The notes beneath the pieces were generated by a model. The model searched no databases and was not told where the DNA came from. It saw only the letters and a program-made list of their open reading frames with translations. The translations under genes and the position numbers were made by a program. Positions 38,519 to 48,147 of a stretch of 64,000 bases of DNA are shown here, one piece after another (position 1 is the first letter of the stretch; each line of letters begins with the position of its first letter). Source of the stretch: Flavobacterium sp. 245 (GTDB lineage: Bacteria > Bacteroidota > Bacteroidia > Flavobacteriales > Flavobacteriaceae); NCBI RefSeq assembly GCF_004362055.1, contig NZ_SNXB01000003.1, positions 496,001-560,000 of the forward strand. The letters run 5' to 3'.

Positions 38519-39148
38519 TTGATAAAAAAATCATTTTTACCTTTTATTTGGATTACCATTTTTAGCTATTTTTTCATTTTAATGATTAAGCTGACTTGGC
38601 AATACATTCCATTTCGCAGTGATGTCGCTTTTCTTCAAATAAAACAAACAGAGGTTACACAAATCCCCTTTTACATTACTTTTTTTTACTTACATGTCTA
38701 TTCGGCTATCTTTGTTTTGCTTGCCGGATTCACTCAGTTTAATTCAGGTCTATTAAAGAAAAAGCCGGTTATTCATAGAAATATCGGGAAATTATATGTA
38801 TTTACTGTATTGTTTTTAAGCGCTCCTTCCGGTTTATTTATTGGCATTTTTGCTAATGGAGGTTTTTATTCAAAAGTCTCCTTTGTCACCTTATCTGTTT
38901 TATGGTTTTATTTTACATTGAAAGGTTTTTTAACCATTAAAAATAAAAACATTACGCTTCATAAAGCTTTTATGCTTCGAAGTTTTGCCTTAACATTTTC
39001 AGCAATAACTTTACGCTTTTGGAAGGTTATTCTTGTATATTTGTTTCAGCCTTCGCCAATGGATGTCTATCAGATCATTGCTTGGATTGGCTGGATTCCG
39101 AATTTATTAATCATTGAATATTATCTTTTTAATCAATCTAAAAAATGA
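38519..39148 (+). CDS. DUF2306 family membrane protein
   Basis: 209 residues from TTG 38,519 (219 from TTG 38,489). Five or six hydrophobic helices. Conserved family positions include the HVYSAIFVLLAGFTQF segment, VIHRNIGKLYVF with its histidine, LHKAFMLRSFALTFSAITLRFW and IAWIGWIPNL. DUF2306 proteins are integral membrane proteins of unknown role. The histidines in the second and fifth helices are the kind of residue that could bind heme, but this is not established. It overlaps the next gene by 4 bp (ATGA). Confidence 0.78.
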   Translation: MIKKSFLPFIWITIFSYFFILMIKLTWQYIPFRSDVAFLQIKQTEVTQIPFYITFFYLHVYSAIFVLLAGFTQFNSGLLKKKPVIHRNIGKLYVFTVLFLSAPSGLFIGIFANGGFYSKVSFVTLSVLWFYFTLKGFLTIKNKNITLHKAFMLRSFALTFSAITLRFWKVILVYLFQPSPMDVYQIIAWIGWIPNLLIIEYYLFNQSKK

Positions 39149-40056
39149 AAAAACTCTTTTGTTTCCTATTAGTTGTATTATTATTTTCTTGTAACTCAAA
39201 AGAGAAAGAAAGTCCAAAAAACACAAAGCTTTTAGCCGAAAACAAAGAAATAAGAACCTACTTATACGGATCGTATGTGGGATATTTTATGATTGAAGAG
39301 CGAGATACTACAAGACCTGCTGTTGAGAATGTAAACACAATTAATATTTTAATTAAGAAAATTACAGAATCAGAAGTAATTGGTCAAAGAATTATAGACG
39401 GAAAAAGCAGACCAATTAAAGGTTCCATGAAAAAAACAGGGAATACCTTTTATTTTACCCTTAAAGAACCTGGCGATGATAAAAATGATGGCGTCTTTAC
39501 TTTTGAAATACAAAAAGACACGTTACTAAAAGGAACTTGGCAAGCAAACGATCCCAAAAAAGAAGTGACAAAAAGAAAATTTACGCTTACAAAAAGAGAA
39601 TTTAAATATGACCCAAATGCTATGCTTCCGCAAGGAGATTTGTACATTGATTATGTAAATCCTAAAGCGCAGGAACAGGCAGAAAATCAGGTTGAAAAAA
39701 TCGAAAACGACACAATCGATGAGTATGAAGGTGAAGATGAATCCAGCGGTGCACTTTTTAGAGCCGCATCAGATGTTATTTTTACAATTAATTCTTCAAC
39801 AACAAAACTGAAAGAAAGTCAATTAAAGAATTTAAAGAAACTGGATTTAGAAATTCTGAGAAATACCATATTTGCCCGACATGGTTATGCTTTTAAATCG
39901 GAAACCATTCGACAATTTTTTGATTTTGTTTATTGGTATGTTCCAATTTCAGAAAATGTTGACAATCAATTGACCGAAACAGAAAAACAAAACATAGCAA
40001 TATTAAAACGTTTTGAGAAATACGCTACAGATAATTACGATACTTTTGGAAGGTAA
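39145..40056 (+). CDS. YARHG-domain lipoprotein
   Basis: 303 residues. Lipoprotein signal ending in LFSC. Residues about 30-150 form an all-beta domain; about 165-200 is acidic and probably disordered. The C-terminal YARHG domain (about 225-295) has LEILRNTIFARHGYAFKS and the partner motif FVYWYVP. YARHG is an extracellular domain of unknown role. The gene is translationally coupled to DUF2306 (overlap of 4 bp), so the two membrane-associated products may act together. Confidence 0.82.
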   Translation: MKKLFCFLLVVLLFSCNSKEKESPKNTKLLAENKEIRTYLYGSYVGYFMIEERDTTRPAVENVNTINILIKKITESEVIGQRIIDGKSRPIKGSMKKTGNTFYFTLKEPGDDKNDGVFTFEIQKDTLLKGTWQANDPKKEVTKRKFTLTKREFKYDPNAMLPQGDLYIDYVNPKAQEQAENQVEKIENDTIDEYEGEDESSGALFRAASDVIFTINSSTTKLKESQLKNLKKLDLEILRNTIFARHGYAFKSETIRQFFDFVYWYVPISENVDNQLTETEKQNIAILKRFEKYATDNYDTFGR

Positions 40057-40067
40057 TTTTTTTTTAA

Positions 40068-40232
40068 AGTTTCTAAGATTCTGAGGTGCTAAGATTCTAA
40101 GATTTCTCCAAACATTGTTTTATAAAAAAAACTCAGCTAGACCTACTGCAGTGTGTCTAGCTGAGTTTTTTTTGATGCTTAACAACTTAGCATCTCAGCA
40201 TCTCATCATCTTAGAATCTTAGAATCTTAGAA
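40068..40232. repeat. Phrase-palindrome with CTAAGATTCTAAG arms
   Basis: The left arm TTCTAAGATTCTGAGGTGCT and following and the right arm (CATCTTAGAATCTTAGAATC) are reverse complements built of a repeated 8-10-base phrase. They enclose the terminator 40,124-40,173 between two convergent genes. Confidence 0.65.
40124..40173. terminator. Bidirectional terminator
   Basis: AAAAAAACTCAGCTAGAC pairs with GTCTAGCTGAGTTTTTTTT around a 14-nt loop. Confidence 0.8.
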
Positions 40233-40241
40233 GCAAAAACT

Positions 40242-40904
40242 TTATCTCGGATTCTCCTCGTAATATCTTGCTTCAATTCGTTTAATATCTTTAATTGAAT
40301 TTCTTGCCCACGACAAGCGTTTTTCCAGAATTTCTTCTTCTGACAATTGCCATTTGATATCAGAATTTCGCAATCTGTTTGTCAGGTTTTGAATTATGAT
40401 TGCAGCGGAAACAGAAATATTCAAACTTTCTGTAAAACCTACCATTGGGATTTTCAAGAAACCATCGGCGTTTTCCATAATTTCTTCTGACAAGCCGTCT
40501 CTTTCTGTTCCGAAGAACAAAGCACTTGGTTTTGTAATATCGAAATCTTCCAGCAAACAATCATTTTCATGAGGCGTCGTTGCAATAATCTGATAGCCTT
40601 GTTCTTTTAAAGTAGAAACGCATTTTGTAATAGAATCATATTGATTGATATCAACCCATTTTTGAGCACCCATTGCAATTTCCTTATCGATTTTTTTTCC
40701 GTAACGTTGTTCAATCACATTCAATTCCTGGATTCCAAATACCTCACAACTACGCATTACGGCACTTGTATTATGCATTTGAAAAACGTCTTCGACCGCA
40801 ATAGTAAAATGCTTTGTACGATTGCCTAATACATTTAAAAATCTTTCTTTACGATTGTCGGTTAATATATTTTCAAGAAAAGCCAGGTAATCTAAATCAA
40901 TCAT
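40242..40904 (-). CDS. SpoU/TrmH-type RNA 2'-O-methyltransferase
   Basis: 220 residues. SPOUT fold with the three family motifs: MHNTSAVMRSCEVFGI (about 43-58, containing the catalytic arginine), ALFFGTERDGLSEEI (about 128-142) and IPMVGFTESLNISVSAAIII (about 152-171). Among SPOUT enzymes the size and spacing resemble TrmH (methylating tRNA G18) more than the larger RlmB. The target cannot be fixed without comparison. It overlaps the next upstream gene by 8 bp. Confidence 0.9.
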   Translation of the reverse strand: MIDLDYLAFLENILTDNRKERFLNVLGNRTKHFTIAVEDVFQMHNTSAVMRSCEVFGIQELNVIEQRYGKKIDKEIAMGAQKWVDINQYDSITKCVSTLKEQGYQIIATTPHENDCLLEDFDITKPSALFFGTERDGLSEEIMENADGFLKIPMVGFTESLNISVSAAIIIQNLTNRLRNSDIKWQLSEEEILEKRLSWARNSIKDIKRIEARYYEENPR

Positions 40905-41532
40905 TATTTATTTTTTTATTATCAAGTATATTTTTAATTACATTATATAAAACCAAAGTATTCCAATCCTTTTTATAGGAATAGCCACGATTAAAGTCTA
41001 AAGGATTTTTACTAGAATAAATCGACACATAAGAACTGTATTTTCTAAGCGCAACATCTTCCCACGGAATCAATTTTTTCTCTTGTTTTAAAAGTCTCGA
41101 TACAAAAATAACTACTCCTTCGGGATTTATATTGACTTCTCCAATATAAAAAGATTCTCCTGCTTCAAATTCTTTAATAAAAGAATAAACTTGCTTCGTA
41201 AAATACAAATCCCATATGGCATTAACTATTTCTACGTAAAGCTCATGAGATTTATACTTCTTAATTCCAAAATAACTTTTAAACTTTATGTCTAGAATTT
41301 CATTGTCAAAATTCTTTACCAATATTTGATATTCTCGTCCAAAAACAATTCGATATTGATATAAAGTCGTACCGAAACAAAACTCTTTAATTTCATCAGT
41401 TTTAAAAGATGTAAAACCATTATTTCTTAGATCTTTATCTTCGAATTTAATAAAATCGGCATGAAGATGAAGTTCTCTTTCATAATTGTCTAATAAACTT
41501 CTTTTAATATTTAATTGTCGTTCCGCTTCCAA
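40897..41532 (-). CDS. Hypothetical protein coupled to the tRNA methyltransferase
   Basis: 211 residues, soluble, no signal peptide. Mixed alpha/beta pattern; features include YQYRIVFGREYQILVKNFDNE and an EKKLIPWEDVALRKYSSYVSIYS segment. The layout of repeated strand-turn-strand units resembles small PH-like or YcxB-like domains, but I cannot assign a family. The 3' end overlaps the methyltransferase gene, so the two are co-transcribed. Upstream 41,533-41,749 is gene-free and holds both divergent promoters. Confidence 0.65.
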   Translation of the reverse strand: MEAERQLNIKRSLLDNYERELHLHADFIKFEDKDLRNNGFTSFKTDEIKEFCFGTTLYQYRIVFGREYQILVKNFDNEILDIKFKSYFGIKKYKSHELYVEIVNAIWDLYFTKQVYSFIKEFEAGESFYIGEVNINPEGVVIFVSRLLKQEKKLIPWEDVALRKYSSYVSIYSSKNPLDFNRGYSYKKDWNTLVLYNVIKNILDNKKINND

Positions 41533-41749
41533 GTTAATATTGTTTAGTATCGGCTAAAATAAGTATTAGTTTGAATATTTTATAATTTGATAATCTCTGA
41601 ATGTGAATTAAATTCGTTCTCTTAGCAATCTTAAACTGGTATGGTTTAAACTGTCATTATGCTTTAATCGGTTATTTTTACCAGCTCAGGAAATAAATTA
41701 AAAACATTTTCTGTTTCTTATTAACTACTATCAAAAAACCAACCTTTTA

Positions 41750-43057
41750 ATGAAACCGCATTTTTACAAAATTTTACTAATTATAGCGCTGAGTCTATTT
41801 TCATGCGCAACAAAACATAATGTCGAAATTCCTGTTGGCTATGGCTGGAGCAGCAATTCTGTCAATACGGTCAAGTTTAGAAAAAACGCCTTGACCACTT
41901 TCAAAAATTTTCAGTTTTTAGCTTATTACGATAATGATGGTTATGTGATTTTAGGCAAAAGAAAATTAAAATCCACAAACTGGGAACTCGTAAAAACTCC
42001 TTTTACAGGAAATATAAAAGATGCCCACAACACTATTAGTATTGCTGTTGACGGAGAAGGATTTTTACATCTAAGCTGGGATCATCATGACACCAAACTT
42101 CGATATGCAAAAAGCAAATTGCCTTTAAGTTTAGATTTAGGAAAAGAAGAATCGATGACAGGAAATGCCGAGCAAAAAGTAACCTATCCTGAATTTCATA
42201 ATTTGCCAAATGGAAACCTGTTGTTCTTTTACCGCTCTGGCGCTTCGGGAAGAGGAAATATGATTATTAATTCTTATTCAGTAAAAGACAAAAAATGGTC
42301 ACAGCTCCAAAGCAATTTATTAAATGGCGAAGATCAAAGAAGCGCTTATTGGCAGGCTAAAGTAGATAAAAAAGGTACTGTACACCTTTCATGGACATGG
42401 AGAGAAAGCTGGGATGTTTCTACCAATCATGATATTTGTTATGCCCGTTCAGAAGATGGCGGTCTGACCTGGAAGAAATCAAACGGAGAAAAATACAGTT
42501 TGCCTATAACTGTTGCTACAGCAGAAATTGCATGGAAAATCCCAGAAAAATCAAGTTTGATTAATCAGACTTCGATGACCGCTGATGAAAATGGGAATCC
42601 CTACATTGCCAACTATTGGAACGAAAACAACATTCCGCAGTTCCAGATTGTGTATTTGGAAAATGGCGTTTGGAAAAAAACAAATACAGCATTCAGAAAA
42701 ACCTCTTTTTCTTTAGGAGGCGGAGGCACAAAGAAAATTCCGATTTCAAGACCTGATTTGGTAATTCAAGAAAAAGGTAAAATCCGCAGTTTATATCTTC
42801 TTTTTAGAGACAGCGAAAGAGAAAATAAGGTTTCAATGGTCTACACCAATTTAAGCAATAACACAGCATGGAAAGTTATCGATTTAACCACAGCATCGAT
42901 AGGTGAATGGGAACCGAATTATGATATCTCGCTTTGGGAAAAACAAAAAAAACTTCATATCTTTCTTCAAAATGTGAATCAGGTTGACGGCGAAGGTCTG
43001 GCAAAATCAGAACCGACAATGGTAAGGGTTTTAGAAATGAATAATTTGCCTCAATAA
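41750..43057 (+). CDS. BNR-repeat lipoprotein (polysaccharide-active fold)
   Basis: 435 residues. Lipoprotein signal (LFSC). It shows the beta-propeller pattern with a BNR/Asp-box-like SEDGGLTWKKS (about 240-250), and conserved family segments DAHNTISIAVDGEGFLHLSWDHHD, YPEFHNLPNGNLLFFYRSGASGRG and SMTADENGNPYIANYW. This matches the BNR_4 family, whose members include ulvan and other polysaccharide lyases. Activity cannot be claimed, but a glycan substrate is the best guess. Not part of a visible polysaccharide-utilisation locus. Confidence 0.8.
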   Translation: MKPHFYKILLIIALSLFSCATKHNVEIPVGYGWSSNSVNTVKFRKNALTTFKNFQFLAYYDNDGYVILGKRKLKSTNWELVKTPFTGNIKDAHNTISIAVDGEGFLHLSWDHHDTKLRYAKSKLPLSLDLGKEESMTGNAEQKVTYPEFHNLPNGNLLFFYRSGASGRGNMIINSYSVKDKKWSQLQSNLLNGEDQRSAYWQAKVDKKGTVHLSWTWRESWDVSTNHDICYARSEDGGLTWKKSNGEKYSLPITVATAEIAWKIPEKSSLINQTSMTADENGNPYIANYWNENNIPQFQIVYLENGVWKKTNTAFRKTSFSLGGGGTKKIPISRPDLVIQEKGKIRSLYLLFRDSERENKVSMVYTNLSNNTAWKVIDLTTASIGEWEPNYDISLWEKQKKLHIFLQNVNQVDGEGLAKSEPTMVRVLEMNNLPQ

Positions 43058-43087
43058 TAAAACAATTCAATGTGCGCAATTAATTCC

Positions 43088-43223
43088 AACACATAGAAAC
43101 ATAGATTTATGGCACTCAAAAAAGGCGTTTCACTTATTCAAAATGAACATAGCTGGCTATGTTAGAGAAACATGTTTCTTTTTGCTCTCTTTTTTACAAA
43201 TAAAATCTATGTTTCTATGTGTT
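43088..43223. repeat. Phrase-palindrome ACACATAGAAACATAG
   Basis: The left arm AACACATAGAAACATAGATT and the right arm AATCTATGTTTCTATGTGTT are exact reverse complements. They are about 90 bp apart, with an inner ATAGC/GCTAT hairpin. Confidence 0.7.
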
Positions 43224-43264
43224 AAATAAAAATACGCAACGAATAATAATACAATATTAGAAAA

Positions 43265-43960
43265 ATGAAAAAGAAACTTGTCGTTTTAACCGGTGCTGGA
43301 ATTAGTGCTGAAAGCGGTATAAAAACCTTTCGTGACAGCGACGGCTTATGGGAAGGCCACGATGTTATGGAAGTTGCAACTCCGGAAGGCTGGCATAAAA
43401 ATCAAGAATTAGTTCTGGATTTTTACAACAAAAGACGTCAGCAGCTAAAAGAAGTAAAACCCAATTTAGGTCAAATTATTTTAGCCGAATTAGAAAAAGA
43501 TTTTGATGTTTATATTATTACTCAAAATGTTGACGATTTACATGAACGCGCCGGAAGTACCAACGTTTTGCATTTGCATGGCGAATTACTAAAAGTGAGA
43601 AGCGTACAAAATAAAAATCTGATTTTAGATTGGACTGAAGATTTAAATACGGGCGATTTTGATGCAAACGGCCATCAATTGAGGCCACATATTGTTTGGT
43701 TTGGCGAAGAAGTTCCAGCATTAGAAGAAGCCATCGACATTACAGAAACGGCAGATTATTTTGCTGTAATTGGCACTTCATTGCAAGTTTATCCGGCTGC
43801 GGGCTTGATTGCTTATGCTCCAAGCACAACTCCTGTTTTTTATATTGATCCAAAACCAATTGCGATTCCGAATATTCGAAATAAAGTCGAAACGATTGCC
43901 AAATTTGCATCAGAAGGTGTTGCCGATTTAAGAGAAAAATTAAAATCGATTTATAAATAG
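43265..43960 (+). CDS. Sir2-family NAD-dependent deacylase (CobB/SIRT5 type)
   Basis: 231 residues. Motifs: GAGISAESGIKTFRDSDGLW (about 9-28, NAD binding), TQNVDDLHERAGS (about 80-92) and the catalytic His in LHLHGELL. The FYNKRR segment supplies the Tyr-x-x-Arg pair that in SIRT5/CobB recognises succinyl or malonyl lysine. The zinc-binding cysteines of most sirtuins are absent: the region after LHGE has no Cys at all. This is a known variation but worth noting. Cytoplasmic protein deacylation. Confidence 0.9.
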   Translation: MKKKLVVLTGAGISAESGIKTFRDSDGLWEGHDVMEVATPEGWHKNQELVLDFYNKRRQQLKEVKPNLGQIILAELEKDFDVYIITQNVDDLHERAGSTNVLHLHGELLKVRSVQNKNLILDWTEDLNTGDFDANGHQLRPHIVWFGEEVPALEEAIDITETADYFAVIGTSLQVYPAAGLIAYAPSTTPVFYIDPKPIAIPNIRNKVETIAKFASEGVADLREKLKSIYK

Positions 43961-43984
43961 AATTTATTGAACACAATCATTGAA

Positions 43985-44072
43985 GACAAATTTCACAAAT
44001 TAGCACGAATCTTTTGAGTTAGCTATCAAGCAGCAAAGAAAAATCCGTGTTAATTCGTGAAATTTGTGTTTT
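43985..44072. repeat. Phrase-palindrome CACAAATTAGCACGAAT
   Basis: The left arm ACAAATTTCACAAATTAGCA and the right arm (AATTCGTGAAATTTGTGTTTT) are reverse complements with small differences. The same phrase type occurs at 51,164-51,363. Confidence 0.6.
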
Positions 44073-44142
44073 GTCCTCTTTTTTTCCCTTTTAAAATGTA
44101 TTCAATTGACTTTCTGATTACTTTAAATCCGCAAATTCTGTT

Positions 44143-44150
44143 TATATTTG
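44143..44150 (+). promoter_or_regulatory. -7 element of purB
   Basis: TATATTTG, 25 bp before ATG 44,175. It overlaps an upstream TTG that would otherwise extend the frame. Confidence 0.55.
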
Positions 44151-44174
44151 CACCTTTCGAAAAACAACATAACA

Positions 44175-45521
44175 ATGACTACTCTAAACGAATTGAATGC
44201 TATATCGCCAATTGATGGAAGATATAGAAATAAAACTCAAAATTTAGCACCTTTTTTCTCTGAAGAAGCTTTAATAAAATACCGTGTTTTGGTTGAAGTG
44301 GAATACTTCATTGCTTTATGCGAAATTCCATTGCCACAACTTTCTGGTGTAAATTCAGATTTATTCGACAGCTTAAGAAATATCTATAAAAATTTCTCTA
44401 CTGAAGATGCGCTTTGGATTAAAGAAACTGAAAAAGTAACCAACCACGATGTAAAAGCGGTTGAATACTTTATTAAAGACGCTTTTGAAAAATTAGGCTT
44501 ATCACAATACAAAGAGTTCATTCACTTCGGATTAACATCTCAAGACATCAATAATACTGCTATTCCGCTTTCTACAAAAGAAGCTTTTGAGCAGGTTTAT
44601 ATGCCTTCACTAATTTCTTTGATTTCTAAATTGAAAGAATTAAGTGTAGAATGGAAAGATATTCCAATGTTGGCGCGCACGCACGGACAGCCGGCTTCTC
44701 CTACTCGTTTAGGAAAAGAAATTTTGGTTTTTGTTGAGCGTTTAGAAGAGCAGATGCGTTTGTTGTTCAACATTCCGTTTGCAGCTAAATTTGGCGGTGC
44801 AACTGGAAATTTCAATGCGCATCATGTAGCGTATCCACAAATTGACTGGAAACAATTCGGAACTAAATTTGTTGAAACTGATTTAGGTTTACACCATTCT
44901 TTTCCAACAACACAAATTGAGCATTACGATCATTTTGCTGCCTTTTTTGATGGTTTAAAAAGAATCAACAATATCATTATCGATTTAGACCGTGATATCT
45001 GGACGTATGTTTCAATGGATTATTTTAAACAAAAAATCAAAGCAGGAGAAATTGGTTCATCGGCAATGCCACATAAAGTTAATCCAATTGATTTTGAAAA
45101 TTCTGAAGGAAACTTAGGAATTGCAAATGCTATTTTTGAGCATTTAGCGGCCAAATTGCCAATTTCAAGATTACAGCGTGATTTAACTGACAGTACTGTT
45201 TTAAGAAATATTGGTGTTCCAGTTGGACACACCATCATTGCTTTTGAAGCAACTTTAAAAGGTTTAAATAAATTGCTTTTGAACGAAGGCAAATTTGCTG
45301 AAGATTTAGAGAGAAACTGGGCAGTTGTTGCAGAGGCTATTCAAACTATTTTGCGTCGTGAAGCATATCCAAATCCTTATGAAGCCTTAAAAGGTTTGAC
45401 AAGAACAAATGAAGCTATTGATAAAAACGCAATTCATAATTTTATTGCGACTTTAGAAGTTTCTGATGCCGTAAGAGCTGAATTAATGCAAATAACTCCT
45501 AGCAATTACACAGGAATTTAA
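44175..45521 (+). CDS. purB: Adenylosuccinate lyase
   Basis: 448 residues from ATG 44,175, directly before the conserved start LNELNAISPIDGRY. Fumarase/aspartase fold. The family signature GEIGSSAMPHKVNPIDFEN (about 287-305) and the catalytic-histidine region TSQDINNTA and RTHGQPASPTRLGKE are intact. It catalyses two steps of purine synthesis: SAICAR to AICAR and adenylosuccinate to AMP. The size matches the 450-residue bacterial type. Monocistronic, ended by a strong hairpin. Confidence 0.97.
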   Translation: MTTLNELNAISPIDGRYRNKTQNLAPFFSEEALIKYRVLVEVEYFIALCEIPLPQLSGVNSDLFDSLRNIYKNFSTEDALWIKETEKVTNHDVKAVEYFIKDAFEKLGLSQYKEFIHFGLTSQDINNTAIPLSTKEAFEQVYMPSLISLISKLKELSVEWKDIPMLARTHGQPASPTRLGKEILVFVERLEEQMRLLFNIPFAAKFGGATGNFNAHHVAYPQIDWKQFGTKFVETDLGLHHSFPTTQIEHYDHFAAFFDGLKRINNIIIDLDRDIWTYVSMDYFKQKIKAGEIGSSAMPHKVNPIDFENSEGNLGIANAIFEHLAAKLPISRLQRDLTDSTVLRNIGVPVGHTIIAFEATLKGLNKLLLNEGKFAEDLERNWAVVAEAIQTILRREAYPNPYEALKGLTRTNEAIDKNAIHNFIATLEVSDAVRAELMQITPSNYTGI

Positions 45522-45543
45522 AGAAATCCTAAAATATTTTCCC

Positions 45544-45577
45544 AAAAAAAGCTATCTTTATCGAGATAGCTTTTTTT
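45544..45577 (+). terminator. purB terminator
   Basis: AAAAAAAGCTATCT, loop TTATCG, AGATAGCTTTTTTT. Confidence 0.85.
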
Positions 45578-45595
45578 ATTTAACCCGGAGTCATT

Positions 45596-45742
45596 AGCCC
45601 AGATTGAAATGAAAAGCCTTTTGTGAAAAAAGCCATATTTTTTTGCAGGTACAGAGCGACCAGCGGAAGCTCCTGGAACTGCTTAAAAAATAGGCATTTT
45701 GAACAAAAGCTTGAAATGGAAAGCTGGATCAGCTCCTGAAAA
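45596..45742. repeat. Dispersed long repeat (GCGACCAG type), copy 1
   Basis: Contains TTAGCCCAGATTGAAATG, CCTTTTGTG, GCGACCAGCGGAAGCTCCTG and the end GGATCAGCTCCTG. It shares several blocks in the same order with 61,980-62,132 (on the other strand) and has the same outer bases as the short repeats near MbnH. It overlaps the first possible start of the antiporter gene. Confidence 0.55.
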
Positions 45743-45758
45743 AAATACCACTTTTTAT

Positions 45759-48011
45759 ATGATTGCCTTAAACGCCGCTGCCGAAACTACACACCACTTA
45801 CAACCTTTAATCAGTGACTTGGGATTAATCCTGATGACTGCCGGAATTGCTGTGCTCCTATTTAAAAAAATGAAACAGCCGTTAGTTTTAGGGTATCTGA
45901 TTGCAGGATTTTTGGCCGGAAACCATTTCGATTTTTTTCCTTCCATAACCGATATGAAAAGTGTTGAAGTCTGGGCCGAAATTGGGGTTATATTTTTGCT
46001 TTTCAGTTTAGGGCTCGAATTCAGCTTTAAAAAACTGATGAAAGTTGGAGGCACTTCGTCCGTCACCGCCATCACCCAGATTATATTTATGACTTTGATT
46101 GGTTATTTAGTTGGCCAATGGATGGGCTGGGGAAAAATGGACAGTATTTTTCTTGGCGCGACCCTTTCAATTTCTTCCACAACTATTATTATTCGGGCTT
46201 TTGATGAATTGGGCGTAAAGGGAAAAAAGTTCGTTGGAATTGTATTTGGCGCATTAATTGTCGAAGATATTGTTGCCATTTTAATGCTTGTTTTATTGTC
46301 AACAATTGCGGTTAGCGATCAAATTTCTGGGACAGCATTATTGCAGTCTGTTTTAAAATTAGTATTCTTTTTGATCATTTGGTTTTTAGGCGGGATTTTT
46401 ATTATTCCTACTCTTCTAAAAAAAGCAAAGCATTTATTAAGTGACGAAATGTTGCTTATAATTTCGCTTGCATTGTGTTTAATGATGGTAATGTTTGCTG
46501 CTAATGTTGGTTTTTCGCCTGCACTAGGCGCTTTTATAATGGGCTCTATTATTGCCGAAACGACTCAGGCGGAAAAAATTGAGCATTTGATTAAGCCTGT
46601 AAAAGATTTATTTGGAGCTGTTTTCTTTGTATCTGTCGGAATGTTGATCAATCCAGTAACTTTAGTTGATTTTGCTCTTCCGGTGTTAATTATCACCTTG
46701 GTAACTATTTTTGGAAAAGCACTAAGTTCTGCAACAGGAGCTTTATTGTCTGGACAACCGTTGAAACAATCTGTACAAACTGGAATGAGTTTAGCGCAAA
46801 TTGGGGAATTCTCTTTTATTATTGCAACGCTCGGAATGACGCTGAAAGTTACAAGTGACTTTTTATATCCAATAATCGTGGCGGTTTCAGCAGTTACAAC
46901 ATTTACAACTCCGTTTTTAATTAAATATTCTGAATCTTTTGCTTTATTTCTAGAACAGAAAATGCCTAAAAGATGGGTCAAAAACATTAACCGTTACAGC
47001 TTGAACGCGCAGGCAATTAAATCTGTTAGCACTTGGCAAATTGTTTTGAGAGCATCAATCACACAAATTATACTGCATACCATAATTATTACGGCGATAA
47101 TTTTGTTATCATCAAAATTTGTTGCGCCTTTAGTAGCCGATACCCGATTTGGAAACACACTAGCCGCTTTAATAACCTTAGTGATAATCGCACCTTTTTT
47201 ATGGGCACTTTCGCTGCGTAGAGTAAAAGTTGATGAAGTCGAAGTTTTATGGGAAGAACGTAAATATCGTGGTGCCCTTTTAATGCTGATTTTAATTAGA
47301 ATGAGCCTTGGTTTATTTTTCGTTGGATTTTTATTGAATATTTTCTTCTCGCCTTTAGTAGCTTTTGTCGCTTTGATCATTGCCATTGGAGCGTACCAGA
47401 TTTTCCCGAAAAAATTAAACGAACAATATCATAAAATTGAAAATCACTTTCTGAAAAACCTGAACGATCGCGAGAACAAAAAAATCGACAGACGCTACGC
47501 TAATTTAATGCCGTGGGACGGTCACATGTCGTTTTTTGATATTGGAAAAGAATCAAACTTGGCAGGTAAAACGCTTGAAGAACTAAAAATTCGCGAACAG
47601 CTCGGGATTAATATTGCCGAAATAAAAAGAGGCGATATTACCATTCCTATTCCAACTAAAAACGAACGTTTGTTTCCGGGTGACGAAATTTGCGTAATTG
47701 GTACCGATGCTCAGGTAACCGAATTTGCCAAATATTTAGATCAAAATGAAATTGAACCCTCTACTGCAGTTGAACAATCTGATATTGTATTGCGTCAGTT
47801 AGAGGTTTCTCAAGAAGAATTTATTCAAAAAAGTATTGGTCAATTTAGAGGAAAAACCGGCGGTCTGGTCGTTGGAATTGAACGAAACGGAAACCGAATC
47901 TTAAATCCTGAATCTAATATTATTTTGGGTAAAAATGATATTATCTGGGTTGTAGGAGACAGAAAAAAAATGAATGAGTTAACGAAAGGAACTAAGGTTC
48001 TAAGAGGCTAA
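45759..48011 (+). CDS. Kef-type monovalent cation:proton antiporter with TrkA-C domain
   Basis: 750 residues from ATG 45,759; an earlier in-frame ATG at 45,699 lies within a dispersed repeat and is unlikely. Twelve to thirteen transmembrane helices of the CPA2 type (about 20-400), including PALGAFIMGSIIAET and the SLAQIGEFSFIIATLG helix. A second membrane segment (about 430-560) follows. The cytoplasmic C-terminus has an RCK/TrkA-C-like domain (about 600-745, SNLAGKTLEELKIREQLGINIAEI and FPGDEICVIGTDAQV). It exports K+ or Na+ against protons. The last six codons lie in the following phrase repeat. Confidence 0.88.
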   Translation: MIALNAAAETTHHLQPLISDLGLILMTAGIAVLLFKKMKQPLVLGYLIAGFLAGNHFDFFPSITDMKSVEVWAEIGVIFLLFSLGLEFSFKKLMKVGGTSSVTAITQIIFMTLIGYLVGQWMGWGKMDSIFLGATLSISSTTIIIRAFDELGVKGKKFVGIVFGALIVEDIVAILMLVLLSTIAVSDQISGTALLQSVLKLVFFLIIWFLGGIFIIPTLLKKAKHLLSDEMLLIISLALCLMMVMFAANVGFSPALGAFIMGSIIAETTQAEKIEHLIKPVKDLFGAVFFVSVGMLINPVTLVDFALPVLIITLVTIFGKALSSATGALLSGQPLKQSVQTGMSLAQIGEFSFIIATLGMTLKVTSDFLYPIIVAVSAVTTFTTPFLIKYSESFALFLEQKMPKRWVKNINRYSLNAQAIKSVSTWQIVLRASITQIILHTIIITAIILLSSKFVAPLVADTRFGNTLAALITLVIIAPFLWALSLRRVKVDEVEVLWEERKYRGALLMLILIRMSLGLFFVGFLLNIFFSPLVAFVALIIAIGAYQIFPKKLNEQYHKIENHFLKNLNDRENKKIDRRYANLMPWDGHMSFFDIGKESNLAGKTLEELKIREQLGINIAEIKRGDITIPIPTKNERLFPGDEICVIGTDAQVTEFAKYLDQNEIEPSTAVEQSDIVLRQLEVSQEEFIQKSIGQFRGKTGGLVVGIERNGNRILNPESNIILGKNDIIWVVGDRKKMNELTKGTKVLRG

Positions 48012-48145
48012 GATTCTAAGGTTTTCTAGCTTTGTCAATATAATTATTCAGAAACAAAAAAAGGCGCTAAGCTTCTAAGTTATTAAGAGTATAACCCTCT
48101 ACAATAAAAACTTAGAACCTTAGCGCCTTAGTATCTTAGAATCTC
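47991..48145. repeat. Phrase-palindrome with CTAAGGTTCTAAG arms
   Basis: The left arm ACTAAGGTTCTAAGAGGCTA and the right arm CTTAGAACCTTAGCGCCTTA are reverse complements. The element spans the space between two convergent genes and provides the stop of the antiporter gene. Confidence 0.65.
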
Positions 48146-48147
48146 TC

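Noticed and set aside
46994..47386. Antisense frame of 130 codons in the antiporter gene
   Set aside because: Mirror of a membrane-protein coding region; no independent start signals or family features.
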